Source: Bacteroidales bacterium (GTDB lineage: Bacteria; Bacteroidota; Bacteroidia; Bacteroidales; DTU049). Taken from it: DNA of 64,000 nucleotides. The number at the start of each line of letters is the position of its first letter. Position 1 is the stretch's first letter. The notes under the pieces are model-generated. The model worked only from the letters and a program-made list of their open reading frames with translations. It did no database searches and was not told the origin of the DNA. The DNA lies in contig JAOAAK010000022.1 of assembly GCA_026418905.1 (NCBI GenBank), positions 29,010-93,009 on the forward strand. The letters run 5' to 3'. A program made the translations under genes and the position numbers. This document shows, in pieces, positions 25,628 to 34,237 of this stretch.

Positions 25628-25867
25628 ATGAGATATCGTTTTATTTATATACCCAAGCCTCGTAAGTACGCTTATTCACCTCGATTTTACAAACCTGAAG
25701 AAGATGAAAATAAATCGAAACACACTTTATCGCCCAATCCTCATTCACCCATTCGTAAAGGAATGTTCACTTCAAATTTTGAAAGAAAACATAAGAAAAA
25801 TAATTTGAATTTTCTTTGGCTCATTATCATTACTTTGCTTTTACTTTACCTTATATTTTTAACTTGA
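25628..25867 (+). CDS. Small basic protein with C-terminal membrane anchor
   Basis: The 79-residue protein has a basic, Pro/Tyr-rich N-terminal part (RYRFIYIPKPRKYAYSPRFY), a KHKKNN stop-transfer-like patch and one hydrophobic C-terminal helix (residues 60-78, LWLIIITLLLLYLIFL). That makes it a tail-anchored type with the N-terminus in the cytosol. I recognise no family. It has its own promoter and ends 1 base before mutL, so the two are transcribed together. Confidence 0.75.
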   Translation: MRYRFIYIPKPRKYAYSPRFYKPEEDENKSKHTLSPNPHSPIRKGMFTSNFERKHKKNNLNFLWLIIITLLLLYLIFLT

Positions 25868-25868
25868 A

Positions 25869-27653
25869 ATGGAAAACAGAATTAGACTTTTAAGTCCAGA
25901 TCTTGCTTCCCAAATTGCAGCAGGAGAAGTAATTCAGCGTCCAGCTTCAGTGGTGAAGGAACTCATTGAAAATGCACTCGATGCACAAGCTTCAAACATT
26001 TTCATCAACGTAGAAGAAGCAGGCAAGAAGGCCATACTGGTAGATGACGATGGTATCGGCATGAATCCAGTTGATGCCGTCCTTGCCTTCGAAAAACATG
26101 CAACTTCAAAAATTAGTAACGTGCATGATTTGTTCAACATAGTCACATATGGTTTTCGCGGTGAAGCTTTACCTTCCATTGCATCAATATCTCGTGTCGA
26201 ACTTAAAACACGAGATGAATTCAACGAAATAGGCACTTACCTCTATCTTGAAGCTAATAAAATCATTGAACAAAAACCTTATCCGAGAGACAGGGGAACA
26301 ACCATACTCGTAAAAGATCTTTTCTACAATATTCCTGCTCGTAAAAAATTCCTCAAATCTGATCACCTCGAACTTATGCATATTTATGAAGAAATTTACA
26401 GAGCTGCTTTGTCCAATCTTAACGTACAATTTAATTTTCACGTGAACGAAAAACCTGTCCTTAACTTGCCTCCACAGCAACTTATCCATCGGATTCTTGC
26501 TATATTCGGGAAATCATACCAAAACAAACTTATTTATTTCGAAGAATATACCGACGACGTATCTTTCTACGGATATGTGCTCAAACCTGAGTTTTGCAAA
26601 AAAACACGAGGAGAACAATATTTGTTCGTCAATCATCGTTTTTTTCGTTCACCCCTTCTCCATAGAGCAATAAAAAAAGCCTATGAAACACTTATTCCCA
26701 TTGATGTAGTTCCTGGTTATATAATATTTTTTAACATACACCCTTCTTTTATTGATGTTAACATCCATCCTACAAAGACAGAAGTTAAATTCACTCACGA
26801 ACAGGTCATTGCCTCATTCTTAACAAGCGCCATAAAAAAAGCCATCAGTTCTAGTCATCTTATCCCTTCAATGGACTTTGATATAGATCGATCCATACAA
26901 TTTCCTGTTTTCAACGAAAAATCATCTTCCTCAACTCAAAATTATTCTCTACCTACCAATGACGACATAAAAACTTACAACGTCCACTCAAGGTTGGCAG
27001 ATTATTATTTTACAACACCAGCAGAGGAACGAAAAGATTCTGATCTTTTTTCTAATTCTGATCAAATTTCTACTTTATTTGAACAATCTTTTGCTCAGTA
27101 TAAGAAAAAATACATCATCACTAGCATCAAAGCAGGTCTTATGATCATTCACCAACATCGAGCTCACGTTCGCATCCTCTACGAACAATTTCTCAAATCA
27201 TCTGCAGCAGCATCATCTGCACATGCTCAACCTCTGCTTTTCCCTATTACGCTTGAGGTTACACCCCAAAATCAATGGTTGATAAGAGAAATGCAGAGCG
27301 AACTTCGTCGGCTAGGATTCGAAATCCAAGAAAATGATAATATTTTTTCAATTCACGCCGTCCCATCCTATCTAAATTACCCTGACTTGCAATTACCCAT
27401 TATCATCGACGAGCTTTTGGCATCCTTTCAAGAAATTGGAAAAGCCGAAATCAACAGAAACATACCTTTTCTCCTTGCTAAAAACATTGCTATCAAAGAA
27501 GGAAAAATTCTTACTAACGAAGAAATGGAGACTCTTATTCACCAGCTTTTTCTCACGTCTGAACCACAAATTACTCCCGATGGAAAAACAATATATGTAA
27601 TACTTCCCGAATCATATATCGAAGAGCTTTTTAAATCATCTCATAATCTTTAA
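25869..27653 (+). CDS. mutL: DNA mismatch repair protein MutL
   Basis: MutL links mismatch recognition by MutS to strand incision. The N-terminal GHKL ATPase is intact: ELIENALDAQASNI, LVDDDGIGM and YGFRGEALPSIASIS. A poorly conserved linker (residues about 335-410) leads to the C-terminal dimerisation domain. The endonuclease motif DQHAxxExxxxE of MutL nucleases appears as HQHRAHVRILYE at residues 428-439, so Asp and the first Glu are missing. Unless these residues are compensated elsewhere, this MutL is predicted to lack nicking activity. Length is 594 residues. Confidence 0.96.
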   Translation: MENRIRLLSPDLASQIAAGEVIQRPASVVKELIENALDAQASNIFINVEEAGKKAILVDDDGIGMNPVDAVLAFEKHATSKISNVHDLFNIVTYGFRGEALPSIASISRVELKTRDEFNEIGTYLYLEANKIIEQKPYPRDRGTTILVKDLFYNIPARKKFLKSDHLELMHIYEEIYRAALSNLNVQFNFHVNEKPVLNLPPQQLIHRILAIFGKSYQNKLIYFEEYTDDVSFYGYVLKPEFCKKTRGEQYLFVNHRFFRSPLLHRAIKKAYETLIPIDVVPGYIIFFNIHPSFIDVNIHPTKTEVKFTHEQVIASFLTSAIKKAISSSHLIPSMDFDIDRSIQFPVFNEKSSSSTQNYSLPTNDDIKTYNVHSRLADYYFTTPAEERKDSDLFSNSDQISTLFEQSFAQYKKKYIITSIKAGLMIIHQHRAHVRILYEQFLKSSAAASSAHAQPLLFPITLEVTPQNQWLIREMQSELRRLGFEIQENDNIFSIHAVPSYLNYPDLQLPIIIDELLASFQEIGKAEINRNIPFLLAKNIAIKEGKILTNEEMETLIHQLFLTSEPQITPDGKTIYVILPESYIEELFKSSHNL

Positions 27654-27714
27654 CAGGAGACAATCCTCGAAACATTTAGAAAAAATGTTTTACTTTGCAG
27701 ATAACTAAATTTAC

Positions 27715-28524
27715 ATGACTCCATATCAACGAGGTTCTTCTTTTGCAACACCAGTCGTATTAAATCTTCTGATTTTCAACTTTTTATTTTTTATGTCCAC
27801 CATTATTGCCCAACAAAGAGGGATCGACTTTTTTTCCTTGTTCGGGCTTCCTTGGATCAAGAGTGAAAACTTCCGCTTGTGGCAGATGGTGACCTACATG
27901 TTTATGCATGCCAATTGGTTACATATTTTCTTCAACATGTTTGCTTTATGGATGTTTGGCAACATGTTAGAAATGGTCATGGGTTCAAAACGATTTATCA
28001 CTTATTATTTCATCACAGGGATTGGAGCAGCACTAGTTCAATGGTTTATTCATTACCTGAGATACCATGGTTTAGACAATGCGATCGATGCCTACATACA
28101 AAATCCAGACCCTGATGTATTCCTGTATATCGCAAATAAATACTTTGGTCGTATTGCTAATCCGCAATATATCAATGAAATGTATACCCAATTGAAACTC
28201 TTTTCTCACGAAGAGATTCTTGTTAATCAATCCATTGAAGTTTTACAACAACTAAGAAATGGCTTGTATGATATTCCTATGGTAGGAGCATCAGGTGCTG
28301 TTTTTGGTATTTTGTTGGCTTATGGAATGATTTTTCCCAACGATTATGTGTACGTGTATTTTTTCATCCCGATGAAGGCAAAATATTTTGTCATATTATT
28401 TGGTGTACTTGAATTTTTCTTGGGTATTTCCAACAGAGGGGGTGACAATGTAGCTCACTTTGCTCATTTAGGGGGAATGTTGTTTGGATTGATTTTACTC
28501 TTAATCTGGAAAAAAAGAAGATAA
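27715..28524 (+). CDS. Rhomboid-family intramembrane serine protease
   Basis: Rhomboids cleave membrane proteins within the bilayer. The protein has about six hydrophobic helices, HIFFNMFALWMFG near residue 77, the nucleophile Ser193 in GASGAVFGILLAYG, and His251 in VAHFAHLGGMLFG, so the Ser-His dyad is complete. A hydrophilic insertion of about 60 residues (near 120-185) separates the early helices from the GASG helix, as in related Bacteroidota proteins. Substrates are unknown. A near-consensus -7 box, TTTACTTTG, lies about 15 bases upstream but its spacing is off by one. Confidence 0.92.
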   Translation: MTPYQRGSSFATPVVLNLLIFNFLFFMSTIIAQQRGIDFFSLFGLPWIKSENFRLWQMVTYMFMHANWLHIFFNMFALWMFGNMLEMVMGSKRFITYYFITGIGAALVQWFIHYLRYHGLDNAIDAYIQNPDPDVFLYIANKYFGRIANPQYINEMYTQLKLFSHEEILVNQSIEVLQQLRNGLYDIPMVGASGAVFGILLAYGMIFPNDYVYVYFFIPMKAKYFVILFGVLEFFLGISNRGGDNVAHFAHLGGMLFGLILLLIWKKRR

Positions 28525-28531
28525 AATTTTC

Positions 28532-28539
28532 TAAATTTG
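28532..28539 (+). promoter_or_regulatory. -7 promoter element of the M23-xseAB unit
   Basis: TAAATTTG ends only 4 bases before the ATG at 28544, the shortest distance in the window, so a leaderless mRNA is expected. Confidence 0.6.
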
Positions 28540-28543
28540 CAAC

Positions 28544-29521
28544 ATGTGGAAAAGGAAACCGCGGTTTTACGTTGACCCACTTACCCTTACTATTAAAGAA
28601 GTAGAAAAAAAAACATCGAAACTTATTCGGCGACTCTTCACCCACATTTTTGCAGCAATGATTATAGGAGTTGCCTGGGCGTCTCTTTTTCTCAAATTTT
28701 TTTCATCTCCTCATGAAAAGAAACTACAACGAGAGATCCTCTCAGCTCAAACAGAAATTTCATCTCTCCAAATCGAACTTGAAAAACTTTTAGCCAAATA
28801 CAACGAACTTAAAAATAAAGACAACCAGGTGTATCGTTCCATTTTTTCGCTTCCTATGCTTGATGAAAAAATTCCTCGCGCAGGTATAGGTGGTGCTGAC
28901 TTGGCTTCATTCAATAAAACCAATGATCCCATCATCGAGCGATTGCTAAATACAGTGGTTCAACTTGAAATAAGTAGCAATATCCAGGAACAAAGTCTTA
29001 AAGAGCTATTATTATTAGCTAGAAACAAAGAAAAAATGCTTAAAGCTATCCCTAGTATCATGCCAGTAGACAAAAATAAAGTTAGAATTTCTTCTGGTTT
29101 TGGATGGCGTATTAACCCATTTACTCGGAGTGGTGCTCAATTTCATCCAGGCATCGATTTTGCTGGACCCGTAGGGATTCCTATTTATGCAACAGGAGAT
29201 GGGGTAGTCATTGATCCTTTTAAAACAAGTTCCATGCATGGCTATGGACTCGTAGTTGTCATTGATCACGGTTTTGGTTTCAAAACTCTCTATGCTCACT
29301 TGTCTAAAATTTTAGTCAAACCTGGCGATAGCGTCAAACGTGGTCAGATCATTGGTTTGCTTGGCAATTCAGGACCAAGTACCGGCCCACATCTTCATTA
29401 CGAAGTTATTCGTAACAACGAAAAAGTCAATCCTATTAACTACATATTCGAAGGACTATCTGAAGAAGAATACAAGCAAATCCTAAAAGAAGCTGAAGAA
29501 GGACATCAAATCCTCTCCTGA
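28544..29521 (+). CDS. M23 (LytM) peptidoglycan metallopeptidase, membrane-anchored
   Basis: The protein starts with a basic cytosolic segment and one membrane helix (residues about 33-52). A coiled coil follows (residues 58-90, EISSLQIELEKLLAKYNELK), then the LytM zinc peptidase domain with ligands His201 and Asp205 in HPGIDFA, and the His252 in YAHLSK and His283/285 in HLHYEVI. All four zinc/catalytic positions are present, so it should cleave peptidoglycan cross-links rather than act only as an activator. Length is 325 residues. It overlaps xseA by 1 base. Confidence 0.93.
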   Translation: MWKRKPRFYVDPLTLTIKEVEKKTSKLIRRLFTHIFAAMIIGVAWASLFLKFFSSPHEKKLQREILSAQTEISSLQIELEKLLAKYNELKNKDNQVYRSIFSLPMLDEKIPRAGIGGADLASFNKTNDPIIERLLNTVVQLEISSNIQEQSLKELLLLARNKEKMLKAIPSIMPVDKNKVRISSGFGWRINPFTRSGAQFHPGIDFAGPVGIPIYATGDGVVIDPFKTSSMHGYGLVVVIDHGFGFKTLYAHLSKILVKPGDSVKRGQIIGLLGNSGPSTGPHLHYEVIRNNEKVNPINYIFEGLSEEEYKQILKEAEEGHQILS

Positions 29522-30909
29522 TGTATCCCACTCCTTCCTCTTCCATATCTCTCAAACAACTTCTCGGTATTGTCAAAAAAGCCATTCATGATTCGTTTGA
29601 CTTTGATATATGGGTTCGTGCTGAAATCGTTAAATTAAATTACTATCCCTCTTCCGGTCATGCCTACCCTGAACTAGCAGAAAAAGAAGATGAGAAAATT
29701 ATTGCTCGAGCCAATGCTGTTATTTGGAAAGACGATTTTCTAAAAATTCAAACTAGATTTAGACAAGTTACAGGTGAAAATATTAAAGATGGAATTCAAA
29801 TTCTCTTTCTGTGTCAGTTACGATTTCATGAATATTATGGGCTACAGCTTCAAATCATTGATATTGACCCAACTTTTACCCTTGGCCAGCAGGCTCTACA
29901 AAAATTACAAACCATCGAACGACTAAAAAAAGAAAATCTTTTTGACTTGAATAAGCAAATTCCCCTTCCCTTACTTCCTCAAAGATTTGCTATCATAAGC
30001 ATATCAACCAGTCGTGGTTTTAATGACTTTATGACCATCTTACAAAGCCAGGGATCACAATATCGATGGTCCTATAAGCTTTTCCCAGCTATTCTTGAAG
30101 GTAAAAATGCAGTTCAATCAATTACTCGCAGATTACGCGAAATAGCTAATCAGAAAGATTTTTTTGATCTCATTCTCATTATTCGTGGAGGAGGTGATGA
30201 AACCGGGCTAGATTGTTATGATCACTATGAGCTTGCACGTTCGATTGCCATATCCCCTTTGCCTGTTATCACAGGAATTGGCCACTCGACTAATGAAACC
30301 ATAGCAGAAATGGTAGCTGCTATCAATAAAATCACACCAACAGACGTTGCCTATTTTATCCTTAACATTTTCCGCAACCAAGAACTCCTTCTTCATGGAT
30401 CAAAAGAAAAACTATTTTCACTTTCACTTTTTCAGTTGGGTGAAGCATTCAATAAAATCGAACAAATAAGACAATCAATAGCAACGCGAACAAACCAATT
30501 TCTCTACTTGTCTGTTCAGAGATTTCATCAAATTAAATGGCACTTGATCAATAAAAATGTTCAAGTTATATTTCAGCTTAAACACAAACATCGATCAATA
30601 AAGGAAAAAATTTTTAGCTTTTTTTGGACTGAAATCATGCATCAGAATCAATCTTTAAAACATACAAAGCAAAAAATTTTTCTTCTTGGTAACCATCAAC
30701 TTAAAAATTTAAAGACTCAATGCGAGAATCTAAAAAACATCATTCATCTACTCAACCCTGCTATTATTCTCAGTCGCGGTTATTGCATTACTAGAATTCA
30801 CCAAAAAGTTGTACGCTCAGTGAATGAAGTCAAGAAAAACAACGAAATTGAAACAATTCTCATGGACGGTCACATCATCTCCATCATAAAAAATATCAGC
30901 CATGAATGA
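29521..30909 (+). CDS. xseA: Exodeoxyribonuclease VII large subunit
   Basis: Exonuclease VII degrades single-stranded DNA in repair. The N-terminal OB fold (residues 10-110: SLKQLLGIVKKAIHDSF, DFDIWVRAEIVKLN, LQLQIIDIDPTFTLG) precedes the catalytic part with ISTSRGFNDFMTIL, LILIIRGGGDETGLDCYDHY and PVITGIGHSTNETIAEMVA. A long helical C-terminal region binds the small subunit. The 462 residues match the family. Its first base is the last base of the M23 gene and its end overlaps xseB by 8 bases. Confidence 0.95.
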   Translation: MYPTPSSSISLKQLLGIVKKAIHDSFDFDIWVRAEIVKLNYYPSSGHAYPELAEKEDEKIIARANAVIWKDDFLKIQTRFRQVTGENIKDGIQILFLCQLRFHEYYGLQLQIIDIDPTFTLGQQALQKLQTIERLKKENLFDLNKQIPLPLLPQRFAIISISTSRGFNDFMTILQSQGSQYRWSYKLFPAILEGKNAVQSITRRLREIANQKDFFDLILIIRGGGDETGLDCYDHYELARSIAISPLPVITGIGHSTNETIAEMVAAINKITPTDVAYFILNIFRNQELLLHGSKEKLFSLSLFQLGEAFNKIEQIRQSIATRTNQFLYLSVQRFHQIKWHLINKNVQVIFQLKHKHRSIKEKIFSFFWTEIMHQNQSLKHTKQKIFLLGNHQLKNLKTQCENLKNIIHLLNPAIILSRGYCITRIHQKVVRSVNEVKKNNEIETILMDGHIISIIKNISHE

Positions 30910-31111
30910 GGAGTTAACTTATGCACAAGCAATCGAAGAATTGCAGCAAATTGTTCAAATTATGGAACAATCATCCATCGATCCAGATCGACTTCTCGAA
31001 CTGGTTAAAAGAGCCACTTATTTACTCGATTTTTGCGAAAAAAAATTGCTTAACGTTGAAAATGAAATTAATCAAACACTCAAATATCCAAACACTTCTG
31101 AAAACACCTAA
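30902..31111 (+). CDS. xseB: Exodeoxyribonuclease VII small subunit
   Basis: XseB is the small helical partner of XseA. The 69-residue sequence has the family pattern TYAQAIEELQQIVQIMEQSS, DRLLELVKRATYLLDFC and EKKLLNVENEI. The start lies inside the last codons of xseA, which couples their translation. Confidence 0.93.
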   Translation: MNEELTYAQAIEELQQIVQIMEQSSIDPDRLLELVKRATYLLDFCEKKLLNVENEINQTLKYPNTSENT

Positions 31112-31123
31112 AATAGGTATATA

Positions 31124-31146
31124 AAGTGTTTACACTTATTTTATTT
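31124..31146. terminator. Weak stem-loop between convergent xseB and ackA
   Basis: AAGTGT and ACACTT pair (31124-31137) and are followed on the plus strand by ATTTTATTT. The stem is short, so this is only a possible terminator for xseAB. Confidence 0.3.
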
Positions 31147-32349
31147 CTTGCTTATGATTCTGTAAGTGTCTCGAGCAATGACAAGCTCTTCATTTGTACA
31201 AGCAATAACAACTTTCACTGGAGAATCAGGTAAAGAAATGATCTCATCTTTACCTTTCAAGTAACAATTCTTATCTAGATCTATCTTGATGCCAAGATAC
31301 TCCATATTAGCACAAACATGTTGCCTTGTTTCATAGTCGTTTTCACCAATTCCTCCAGTAAAAACAAGCAAATCAAGACCATTCATTGCTGCTACATAAG
31401 CTCCGATATATTTCTTTATGCGATATGCAAACACTTCAAGTGCTAATTGAGCACGTTGATTTCCATCATGGGCTGCACGCTCAATATCTCTCATGTCGTT
31501 AGAGATTCCAGAAAGGCCAAGCATTCCACTTTTTTTGTTGATCAAATCGTTAGCTGCTCTCGTGTCTAATTTTTCTTTATCCATGATAGAAAGAAGTGCA
31601 CCAAGATCTAGGTCGCCGGTCCGTGTCCCCATCACGAGACCCTCGACCGGTGTAAATCCCATACTTGTATCGACCGATTTACCACGATCGATGGCTGTGA
31701 TAGAACTACCATTTCCAAGGTGACAAGTAATTATTTTCAACTCTTCCCAATTGCGACCTATTAAAGAAGCAGCTTTCTGAGCTACGTATTTATGACTTGT
31801 TCCATGAAAACCATAGCGACGTATTTTGTACTTTTCGTAATATTCATACGGTAAAGCATAAAAATACGCCCGTGGTGGTAAGGTGTGATGAAAAGACGTG
31901 TCAAACACTGCTACCTGAGGAATACCGGGAAGCAAATTTTCCATCGCAAGAATTCCTCTCAAGTTAGCAGGATTGTGAAGAGGTGCTAACTCAATGAGAT
32001 CCTCAATTTTCTTTTTTACTTCGGGCGTTATTAAGGCACTGTCAGGAAAGTATTCACCACCGTGAGCTACCCTGTGGCCAGCAGCTGTAATTTCTTCGAC
32101 TTGCTTCAAAACCCCCTTTTGCTCATCTATCAACCAGTTGATAATCCACTGAATTCCTTCAGTATGGGATGGAACAGGACGAGTTTCACTATATTCTTCG
32201 TTGCGCACTACTACCTTATGAGTCAAAACACTATCCTTGCACCCAATACGCTCCAAAAGTCCCTTTACAAGTAAAGATTCTCCTTCTTTAAAATCAAACA
32301 ACTGGTATTTAATAGACGAACTTCCACAATTGAGTGTTAATATTTTCAT
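31141..32349 (-). CDS. ackA: Acetate kinase
   Basis: AckA converts acetyl phosphate and ADP to acetate and ATP. The signatures are clear: LNCGSSSIKYQLFDF at the N-terminus, GHRVAHGG, FDTSFH, RRYGFHGTSHKYV, CHLGNGSSITAIDRGKSVDT and FTGGIGEN. Length (402 residues) is normal. Phosphotransacetylase is not adjacent. Together with the PFOR further along it suggests acetate formation from pyruvate with ATP gain. Its own promoter is present. Confidence 0.97.
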   Translation of the reverse strand: MKILTLNCGSSSIKYQLFDFKEGESLLVKGLLERIGCKDSVLTHKVVVRNEEYSETRPVPSHTEGIQWIINWLIDEQKGVLKQVEEITAAGHRVAHGGEYFPDSALITPEVKKKIEDLIELAPLHNPANLRGILAMENLLPGIPQVAVFDTSFHHTLPPRAYFYALPYEYYEKYKIRRYGFHGTSHKYVAQKAASLIGRNWEELKIITCHLGNGSSITAIDRGKSVDTSMGFTPVEGLVMGTRTGDLDLGALLSIMDKEKLDTRAANDLINKKSGMLGLSGISNDMRDIERAAHDGNQRAQLALEVFAYRIKKYIGAYVAAMNGLDLLVFTGGIGENDYETRQHVCANMEYLGIKIDLDKNCYLKGKDEIISLPDSPVKVVIACTNEELVIARDTYRIISKK

Positions 32350-32362
32350 AGTTTACTTTTTG

Positions 32363-32370
32363 CAAAAATA
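32363..32370 (-). promoter_or_regulatory. -7 promoter element of ackA
   Basis: TATTTTTG on the minus strand, 13 bases before the ATG. Confidence 0.6.
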
Positions 32371-32399
32371 TGATTTAAAAATTTTCAGAAAAAAATAAA

Positions 32400-33578
32400 T
32401 TACGATGAATTTTGAACTAATATATCTTTTTTCGATTTTAATATTGAAAGCAATAAAATTCCAACAACAGCAGAAATAAGCGATCCTGTAATTACAGCTA
32501 ATTTTGCCATGCTCATTTTCATAGAATCGTCGAATGCAAGATATGAAATAAAAATAGACATGGTAAAACCAATACCTCCCAGAAAGCTTATTCCTAACAA
32601 GGCATGCCAAGAAACATCCTCGGGTTTACGTGCCAATTTTAATTTAACTCCAAGCCAACTCATATACATAATGCCAAGGGGCTTGCCCACCAACAAACCC
32701 AAAATTATTCCCATCACAAGAAATATATCAAAATCATTCAAAATAAAAATATTTAGAGAAATGGCCGTATTTGAAATTGCAAATAAAGGAAGAATTACGT
32801 ATGCTACAGGAGCATGCAATATTTGTTGCATTAAATAAGATGGAGACGTTTCATCATTTCGGCTATATGGAATAGCAAAGGCTAAAAGAATTCCAGCAAG
32901 AGTAGCATGCACACCCGATTCATGCATAAAATACCAGCCTATTATTCCTCCAATCAGGTAAGGAATTAAATTCTTAATACGAAAAACTTGGAAAAGAAAC
33001 AAAAGCGCAAAAATTCCCAAGGATATGAGTAAATTGGTCAGTACAATATCGTTGCTATAAATGAAGGCAATCAAAAGAATAGCTCCCAAATCATCTATTA
33101 TAGCGAAAGAAGTTAAAAAAACCTTTAAACTAACGGGAATCCGTTTTCCAAAAAGTGATAAGATACCTAATGAAAAAGCTACATCAGTAGCCATAGGAAT
33201 GCCAAAACCATTGATAGCATCAGTACCAGAGTTAAAAGTCATATAAATAACAGCTGGCATAAACATACCACCCAAAGCTGCAAACATGGGAAGCATAGCA
33301 TTTTTCAGATCTGAAAGTTCTCCCTTGTAAATTTCTCGTTCTACTTCTAATCCTATGAGTAAGAAAAAAAAAGCCATGAATCCATCATTTATCCAGTGAC
33401 GAATGGATTCTCCAGCAATCTTAGTTTCCCATATGTTCAACCATGTATGACCAACTCCAGAATTAGCAATAAAAAGCGAAACGACGGTACTAAAAATAAG
33501 AATAAAACCTCCCCTACTTTCGGTTTTGAAAAAATAATCAAAAAGAGGCAAGTGTCGTACTAAAAAAATTTTTTTCAT
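32400..33578 (-). CDS. nhaA: Na+/H+ antiporter NhaA
   Basis: NhaA exchanges internal sodium for external protons in the inner membrane. The sequence holds about twelve hydrophobic helices with the ion-binding aspartates in ATDVAFSLGILSLFG and in AIIDDLGAILLIA (the Asp-Asp pair). VSLFIANSGVGHTWLNIWET and FFFLLIGLEVERE are further family signatures. I placed the start at the ATG 33578 (MKKIFLVRHLPLFDYFF), which gives 392 residues as expected. The 42-codon upstream extension of the frame has no family similarity. No clean promoter was found. Confidence 0.95.
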   Translation of the reverse strand: MKKIFLVRHLPLFDYFFKTESRGGFILIFSTVVSLFIANSGVGHTWLNIWETKIAGESIRHWINDGFMAFFFLLIGLEVEREIYKGELSDLKNAMLPMFAALGGMFMPAVIYMTFNSGTDAINGFGIPMATDVAFSLGILSLFGKRIPVSLKVFLTSFAIIDDLGAILLIAFIYSNDIVLTNLLISLGIFALLFLFQVFRIKNLIPYLIGGIIGWYFMHESGVHATLAGILLAFAIPYSRNDETSPSYLMQQILHAPVAYVILPLFAISNTAISLNIFILNDFDIFLVMGIILGLLVGKPLGIMYMSWLGVKLKLARKPEDVSWHALLGISFLGGIGFTMSIFISYLAFDDSMKMSMAKLAVITGSLISAVVGILLLSILKSKKDILVQNSS

Positions 33579-33765
33579 TTTACCCAAAAATTTACAACCG
33601 ATTCGATGTTGACGTATATACGTAAAAAAGTTCTTATCAATTAAATCGGTTTTGTATGAACTTGTTTCAACATCTGAAATTTCGCACCTGCTAAAGAACA
33701 ACAAGAGGAAACAAAGCTATAACAAAAAAACATCTTTAGTGAATGTACCTAGCTAATCATAAAAA

Positions 33766-34185
33766 TTATTCTTCTACGAGTAAAATTTCATAAGATAGTT
33801 CCATGGCTTTTTTATATACAGCTGAAACACCACAATACTTTTCCTGGGAAAGTTCGATCACTTTTTTTATTTGCTCATAAGGTAGGTTTTTTCCTTTAAT
33901 TTTATAGATGAGATGCATTCTAGTAAAATGTTTGGGATGTTCCTCAGTTAACTCAGTATCAACCTGGATCTCAAGTCCGCTAAAGTCAATTCGCATTTTT
34001 CGTAGAAGAGAAACAACATCCATTCCAGTGCACCCAATAAGTGAGGCCACCATAAGCTCTTTTGGACGAGGTCCTCTGTTGTTGCCACCAAATTCAGGAG
34101 CTGCATCCATCACGACATGGTGACCGTCCAAAACAACATCGAAAGACATTCCTTCAATCCATTGACCTGTAAAACTCCGTTTCAT
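33766..34185 (-). CDS. OsmC-like protein
   Basis: The 139-residue protein shows the OsmC/Ohr fold: FDVVLDGHHVVMDAAPEFGG, PRPKELMVASLIGCTGMDVV with a conserved Cys, and EKYCGVSAVYKKAMELSYEI with the second Cys. The two cysteines fit a thiol-dependent peroxidase of the OsmC superfamily, but the YhfA-like branch is not well characterised, so substrate is open. It has its own promoter. Confidence 0.9.
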   Translation of the reverse strand: MKRSFTGQWIEGMSFDVVLDGHHVVMDAAPEFGGNNRGPRPKELMVASLIGCTGMDVVSLLRKMRIDFSGLEIQVDTELTEEHPKHFTRMHLIYKIKGKNLPYEQIKKVIELSQEKYCGVSAVYKKAMELSYEILLVEE

Positions 34186-34193
34186 TTTTTTTG

Positions 34194-34201
34194 CAAAGTT
34201 A
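34194..34201 (-). promoter_or_regulatory. -7 promoter element of the OsmC-like gene
   Basis: TAACTTTG on the minus strand, 8 bases before the ATG. Confidence 0.6.
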
Positions 34202-34237
34202 GGTATTAATACAATCCTGAGTCTATGATTTTGATCA

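Noticed and set aside
33579..33704. 42-codon N-terminal extension of NhaA
   Set aside because: No similarity to NhaA, and the family start is at the ATG 33578.
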